A DNA stretch of 10,391 nt from QNFN01 sp964195335 (GTDB lineage Bacteria; Pseudomonadota; Gammaproteobacteria; QNFN01), in contig CAXMPC010000201.1 of the NCBI GenBank assembly GCA_964195335.1, positions 1-10,391 of the forward strand. Direction: 5' to 3'. Numbering within the stretch: the first letter of the stretch is position 1; each line of letters opens with the position of its first letter. Below, in pieces: positions 7,271 through 10,391 of this stretch. A program made the position numbers and the translations under genes. Below the pieces are notes generated by a model, which was not told the origin of the DNA, did no database searches, and saw only the letters and a list, made by a program, of their open reading frames with translations.

Positions 7271-7350
7271 GTCGCTATTCTCCGTTGTCGTTCACTTATT
7301 TGATTGTCCGTGGCCGCCGGCGGAGCGGGGCGACCTCTGCCGCGAGCCGG

Positions 7351-8568
7351 TCAGCGGGCCGAGTGGCCCGCCATCTTCACTTCCACCTTCTGGTCGTCCG
7401 CAAGGCCAGCGTAGTACTCGCGGAGAATCGCCAGCACTTCGGGCCGGCTGAAATGGTGCGGCACGTCGTCGCCCTCGGAGAGCGCCTTGCGCAGCTTGGT
7501 CCCCGACAGCAACAGCCGGTCTGCGGCGTCGTGCGGGCAGGTCTTCATCGATGCCATGCCCTCGCACTTGTGGCAGTAGAAGGTCCAGTCGATCTTCAGC
7601 GCGCGCGTCTCCAGCGCGTTTTTCGGAATCTCGTCGAAGATGTGATGGGCATCGAACGGACCGTAGTAGTCACCGACGCCGGCATGGTCACGGCCGACGA
7701 TCAGGTGCGAACAGCCGTAGTTCTGGCGGAACAGGGCGTGCAGCAGGGCCTCTCGCGGACCGGCATAGCGCATGTCGAGCGGGTATCCGGCCAGCATGAC
7801 GGTGTTGTCGGCGAAGTAGTTCTCGCACAGCGTCGAGATCGCCTCGGAGCGCACCTCGGCCGGGATGTCCCCAGGCTTCAGCTTGCCGAGCAGCGAGTGG
7901 ATCAGCACACCGTCGCAGATCTCGATGGCGATCTTGGCCAGGTATTCGTGCGAACGGTGCATGGGATTGCGGGTCTGGAATGCCGCGACCGTGCTCCATC
8001 CCTGGCGTGTGAACTCGGCACGGGTCTCGGCCGGGGTCATAAACAGTTTGCCGTACTTGGCCGGGAACTCGCCTTGTGACAGCACCTTGACCGGGCCGGC
8101 GAGATTGACGTCGCCCTGGGCCATGACCATCTGCACGCCCGGATGCTCGGTGTCGGTGGTCTTGTAGACCATGACGCACTCATGGGCCTTGTCGATGGTG
8201 TACTTCTCGGTCAGGCGCATGGTCGCCATGATTTCGTCGCGCTCGGGGTCGACCAGAGCGATCTCCTCACCCTCGGCAAGGCCGTCGGCCAGAACCTGGT
8301 CGGCGGAAAGGGTGATCGGGATCGGCCAGAACAGGCCGCTCGCGGTCTGCATGGCGTCACACACCCGCTCCCAGTCGAGGCGCGTCATGAAGCCGTCGAG
8401 CGGAGTGAAACCACCGATACCAAGCATGATCAGGTCGCCCACTTCGCGTGAGCTGAGCGGCACCCGCGGCAGGGAAGCGGCGCGCGCGCGCTCCGCCTCG
8501 AGCTCGGTGCCTGTCAGCAACAGCGGCTTGAGTTCGTCACCGCCGTGCGGCTTGACCAGCGTGGACAT
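7351..8568 (-). CDS. sat: Sulfate adenylyltransferase (ATP sulfurylase), dissimilatory type
   Basis: This 405-residue enzyme interconverts APS plus pyrophosphate and ATP plus sulfate; in a sulfur oxidiser it runs toward ATP. The catalytic QTRNPMHRSHE motif is at 198-208 (Gln198, Arg200, His204, His207), and GRDHAG at 292-297. Cys332, Cys335, Cys344 and His346 in CHKCEGMASMKTCPH resemble the zinc site of bacterial and archaeal Sat of this single-chain type; it is not the CysDN assimilatory form. There is no C-terminal APS-kinase domain. The ATG at 8568 has an extended purine-rich ribosome site (GAGGAGAGGAG) just upstream, predicting strong translation. It is the first gene of the sat-aprB-aprA set; aprM, which sits between sat and aprB in Allochromatium, is absent. 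Confidence 0.97.
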   Translation of the reverse strand: MSTLVKPHGGDELKPLLLTGTELEAERARAASLPRVPLSSREVGDLIMLGIGGFTPLDGFMTRLDWERVCDAMQTASGLFWPIPITLSADQVLADGLAEGEEIALVDPERDEIMATMRLTEKYTIDKAHECVMVYKTTDTEHPGVQMVMAQGDVNLAGPVKVLSQGEFPAKYGKLFMTPAETRAEFTRQGWSTVAAFQTRNPMHRSHEYLAKIAIEICDGVLIHSLLGKLKPGDIPAEVRSEAISTLCENYFADNTVMLAGYPLDMRYAGPREALLHALFRQNYGCSHLIVGRDHAGVGDYYGPFDAHHIFDEIPKNALETRALKIDWTFYCHKCEGMASMKTCPHDAADRLLLSGTKLRKALSEGDDVPHHFSRPEVLAILREYYAGLADDQKVEVKMAGHSAR

Positions 8569-8760
8569 GGTGCTCCTCTCCTCAATCTATCCCTGGTAAA
8601 CAGACGCCCGGAAATGCCGGAGCCAGGAACGGGAGAGCCACCTTGCGCGATCGCCGCGCGAAAATCCAAGTGAATTTATCTAGCCACCCATAAGTGGGTT
8701 TTATTGTTGCCGTCGCAAGAGCTTATGGATGGATAAGTCGAGCTGTATAAAAACGATTAT
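8569..8760 (-). promoter_or_regulatory. Leader and probable promoter region of sat-aprBA, with inverted repeats
   Basis: This 192-base gap between the aldehyde dehydrogenase stop and sat is AT-rich on its upstream side and holds no gene. Symmetric elements are ACCCATAAGTGGGT (8686-8699), CTTAT-GGATGG-ATAAG (8722-8737), and a ten-base inverted pair with one mismatch, CACCCATAAG at 8685-8694 and CATCCATAAG on the minus strand at 8731-8722. Nearer sat, the leader can form a GC hairpin, GCGCG (8645-8649) with CGCGC (8655-8659). I find no convincing -35/-10 pair (TTGCGA at 8718-8713 has no good -10), so an activator-dependent or alternative-sigma promoter is possible. No intrinsic terminator follows the upstream dehydrogenase, so readthrough into sat cannot be excluded. 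Confidence 0.4.
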
Positions 8761-10131
8761 TCAGCTAAATATCAATGCTTTGGAGCCTGTGAACTCACGG
8801 CATCCGGCGCGGCCAAGCAATCGACCAAAGCCGGACGGGCCGACCCCGCCGGCCGGAATAGCCGGATCCTCGGCCACCGGAGTGTTGATGTAGACCTGCC
8901 CGCAACGCAGGCCTTGACCGATTCTCAGCGCACGCTCCGGATCGGCCGACCAGACGCTGGCGCCGATGCCAATCGGGGCGTGGTTGGCAATCTCCACCGC
9001 CTCGGCCTCACCAGCCACACGGATGATCGCTGCCACCGGCCCGAACAGCTCCTCGTCGTAGGCCGGCATGCCGGGCGCCACATGGTCGAGGATCGAACCC
9101 TGGTAGAAAGCCCCCGGTGGCTCACCGGGCATGCAGCCGGTGACGACGCGCGCGCCCTGGGTCCGCGACCCGGAGACCTGGCGGTGCAGGAGGTCACGGA
9201 GTGCGTGGCTCGCCAACGGCGCAAAACGGGTACCCTCCTTCATCGGGTCGCCATAAATAAGTTCTGACTCGACCGGTTGCAGCAACCGCTCGATGAAGGT
9301 ATCGGCAAGCTCCTCGACGATGATGAAACGCTTGGCCGCCGCCGCACGCTGGCCGGCATTGGCAAAGCGGGCAGCAAACGCGGCCTCCACGGCACGTTCG
9401 AGGTCGGCATCGGCCAGGACGATAAAGGGGTCACTGCCACCGAGGTGCAGGGTCACTTTCTTGCCTTCCTCACCGGCCAGCGCAGCCACCTCGCGGCCTG
9501 CGTAACCGCTACCGCAGAAGCTGACTGCCGAGACCATCGGGGCGGCGATCACGCTCGGCACCTGGGCGGCATTGATCTGCAGTGTACGGAAGGCATCTGG
9601 CGCACCAAGCCCTTCACGCAGCAACTCGTCGATGGCCATGGCGCACTGGGTCACGGCACTGGCGTGCTTCAGTACCACGCCGTTGCCGGCCAGCAGGGCC
9701 GGCATGGCAACGCGGAACACCAGCCAGAACGGGGCATAGCGCGGCGTGATCGCCAACACGATGCCAAGCGGTATCTGGTCGAGAGTCACCCGGCGACCGT
9801 CGCTGTCGACCAGCGACTCCTGCCCAAGGTAGTCACCGGCGGCACGCGCCAACTGCTCACAGAGCCGGGCGCAGTCCTCCACCTCCTGCAGGGCCTCGCG
9901 GCGCAGTTTGCCCATTTCAAAGGTGATCAGGCGCGACAGTTCCTCGCTGTCGCTACGCAGCAGAGCGGCGACCTGGATCAAGCGCTCGGCACGCTCGGCC
10001 AGCGCCAGGGCACGCCATTCGACCGCACCGACAGCAACCTCATCAAGCGTCTCGCGGAGCTTGTACCCGTTCCATTCCTTGAATACCGACAGGGTCGATC
10101 CGTCGAGTGGCGATGTCGAACGCAGTGCCAT
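8761..10131 (-). CDS. Aldehyde dehydrogenase-family protein (Sad/YneI type) lacking catalytic residues
   Basis: This 456-residue open frame has normal family length and aligns from end to end, from memory, with NAD-dependent succinate-semialdehyde dehydrogenases of the YneI type: AMGK-like FEMGK at 72-75, LKHA at 154-157, LGGSDPFIVL at 230-239, EELFGPVAAI at 360-369, and GGVGPSGFGR at 428-437. The residues that define the chemistry are changed. The thiol Cys position in NAGQxC reads NAGQRAAAAKR (Ala263). The general-base Glu of LELGG reads LHLGG (His229). The oxyanion Asn of PWNFP reads PRYAP (Tyr132). The cofactor Lys155 and the EELFGP Glu remain. I read all three codons directly and the frame is clean, so this is not a frameshift artefact. 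Likely a non-catalytic or repurposed protein; the true ligand is unknown. The ATG at 10131 has only a weak GGGG ribosome site. Confidence 0.85.
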   Translation of the reverse strand: MALRSTSPLDGSTLSVFKEWNGYKLRETLDEVAVGAVEWRALALAERAERLIQVAALLRSDSEELSRLITFEMGKLRREALQEVEDCARLCEQLARAAGDYLGQESLVDSDGRRVTLDQIPLGIVLAITPRYAPFWLVFRVAMPALLAGNGVVLKHASAVTQCAMAIDELLREGLGAPDAFRTLQINAAQVPSVIAAPMVSAVSFCGSGYAGREVAALAGEEGKKVTLHLGGSDPFIVLADADLERAVEAAFAARFANAGQRAAAAKRFIIVEELADTFIERLLQPVESELIYGDPMKEGTRFAPLASHALRDLLHRQVSGSRTQGARVVTGCMPGEPPGAFYQGSILDHVAPGMPAYDEELFGPVAAIIRVAGEAEAVEIANHAPIGIGASVWSADPERALRIGQGLRCGQVYINTPVAEDPAIPAGGVGPSGFGRLLGRAGCREFTGSKALIFS

Positions 10132-10146
10132 TGGAACCCCATTCTC

Positions 10147-10177
10147 TAATAATTATTATGCGTTACCATACTAGTAT
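10147..10177. promoter_or_regulatory. Two short perfect palindromes before the aldehyde dehydrogenase-like gene
   Basis: TAATAATTATTA (10147-10158, 12 bp) and ATACTAGTAT (10168-10177, 10 bp) are both perfect palindromes with centres 20 bases apart, two helical turns. Minus-strand CATAAT (10160-10155) matches the -10 box at 5/6 and overlaps the first palindrome; no clear -35 box precedes it. The layout suits an operator bound by a cooperative dimer pair over the promoter, but AT-rich DNA produces such symmetry fairly easily. Confidence 0.35.
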
Positions 10178-10194
10178 AAAAATCCCGCGGGTAG

Positions 10195-10391
10195 GGAACC
10201 TCTGATTAAGTCTGGACGAAGTAGATGGTGCTTCAGAATGTTCAGATTTGAGGCGCCAAGCGCACGTAATAGCCAGCTATTGCGAAGCTTTGCCAACGAC
10301 AAAGCTGGGCATTCTGGGCCCCAGATACGAGTTCATGACTTGATTAGAGTCCTTTAGGTCATCTTGCCGAGATTCGAGCCCATGTCCAAAC
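10195..10391. mobile_element. Terminal part of an IS5-like insertion sequence (runs off the right edge)
   Basis: GGAACCTCTGATTAAG at 10195-10210 resembles IS5-family terminal inverted repeats (compare the GGAA...GAATAAG pattern of IS5) and opens a stretch of lower-GC DNA unlike the neighbouring genes. On the minus strand a frame is open from the edge to a TAG at 10279-10277 and ends in LGPRMPSFVVGKASQ; it could be the tail of a transposase or simply IS non-coding DNA. The other end, the transposase core and a target duplication are not visible, so family assignment is tentative. The element lies 64 bases upstream of the aldehyde dehydrogenase-like start. Confidence 0.5.

Noticed and set aside
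8686..8705. Plus-strand hairpin ACCCATAAGTGGGT followed by TTTATT as a terminator
   Set aside because: The stem is only 5 bp and there is no plus-strand gene upstream to terminate; on the minus strand no T-run follows. It is better treated as an operator-like palindrome.
8761..10131. The aldehyde dehydrogenase-like gene as a decayed pseudogene
   Set aside because: There is no stop or frameshift in 456 codons and the structural motifs are well kept; only the chemistry-defining positions differ, which fits repurposing better than decay.
1..10391. tRNA, rRNA or CRISPR array
   Set aside because: No cloverleaf-like sequence, rRNA core or regularly spaced direct repeats were seen by eye on either strand.

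Overview
The window looks like chromosome of a GC-rich, sulfur-oxidising proteobacterium, most likely a gammaproteobacterium of the purple-sulfur/Thio- group. The call rests on a complete sat-aprB-aprA set for the dissimilatory sulfite/APS/sulfate route, next to polyhydroxyalkanoate (PHA) storage and short-chain acyl-CoA metabolism. A sulfate reducer is not formally excluded by these genes alone, but the class I PHA synthase and the high-GC proteobacterial style favour an oxidiser. Every confident gene lies on the minus strand, so transcription runs from right to left.

Layout in transcription order. (1) At 10195-10391 is an apparent end of an IS5-like insertion sequence, cut by the window edge. 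(2) At 10131-8761 is an intact aldehyde dehydrogenase-family gene of the Sad/YneI succinate-semialdehyde type, in which the catalytic Cys, the general-base Glu and the oxyanion Asn all appear replaced; it is probably a pseudoenzyme or has a changed function. (3) An AT-rich 192-bp gap with inverted repeats leads into sat (8568-7351), aprB (7270-6803) and aprA (6765-4738). These are closed by a strong rho-independent terminator at 4715-4682. Neither aprM nor qmoABC is present here. (4) Then come a YkgJ-type cysteine-cluster protein (4603-3797), a HAD phosphatase (3789-3169), a class I PHA synthase phaC (3105-1396), a REP-like palindrome (1331-1358), a metallo-beta-lactamase-fold hydrolase (1273-326), and the first 42 codons of a propionyl/acetyl-CoA synthetase-like gene that runs off the left edge (126-1).

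How the genes fit together. AprBA oxidises sulfite plus AMP to APS, and Sat converts APS plus pyrophosphate to ATP and sulfate, conserving energy by substrate-level phosphorylation. Downstream, PhaC polymerises hydroxyacyl-CoA into storage granules, and the acyl-CoA synthetase could feed acetate or propionate into the CoA pool. The small YkgJ, HAD and MBL proteins have no assigned partners; their links to either pathway are by neighbourhood only.

The most unusual item is the catalytically stripped aldehyde dehydrogenase immediately upstream of sat-aprBA. Secondary points are three intergenic regions with operator-like symmetry (before the acyl-CoA synthetase, before sat and before the dehydrogenase), a REP-like palindrome and the IS-like end. 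No tRNA, rRNA or CRISPR array was seen.
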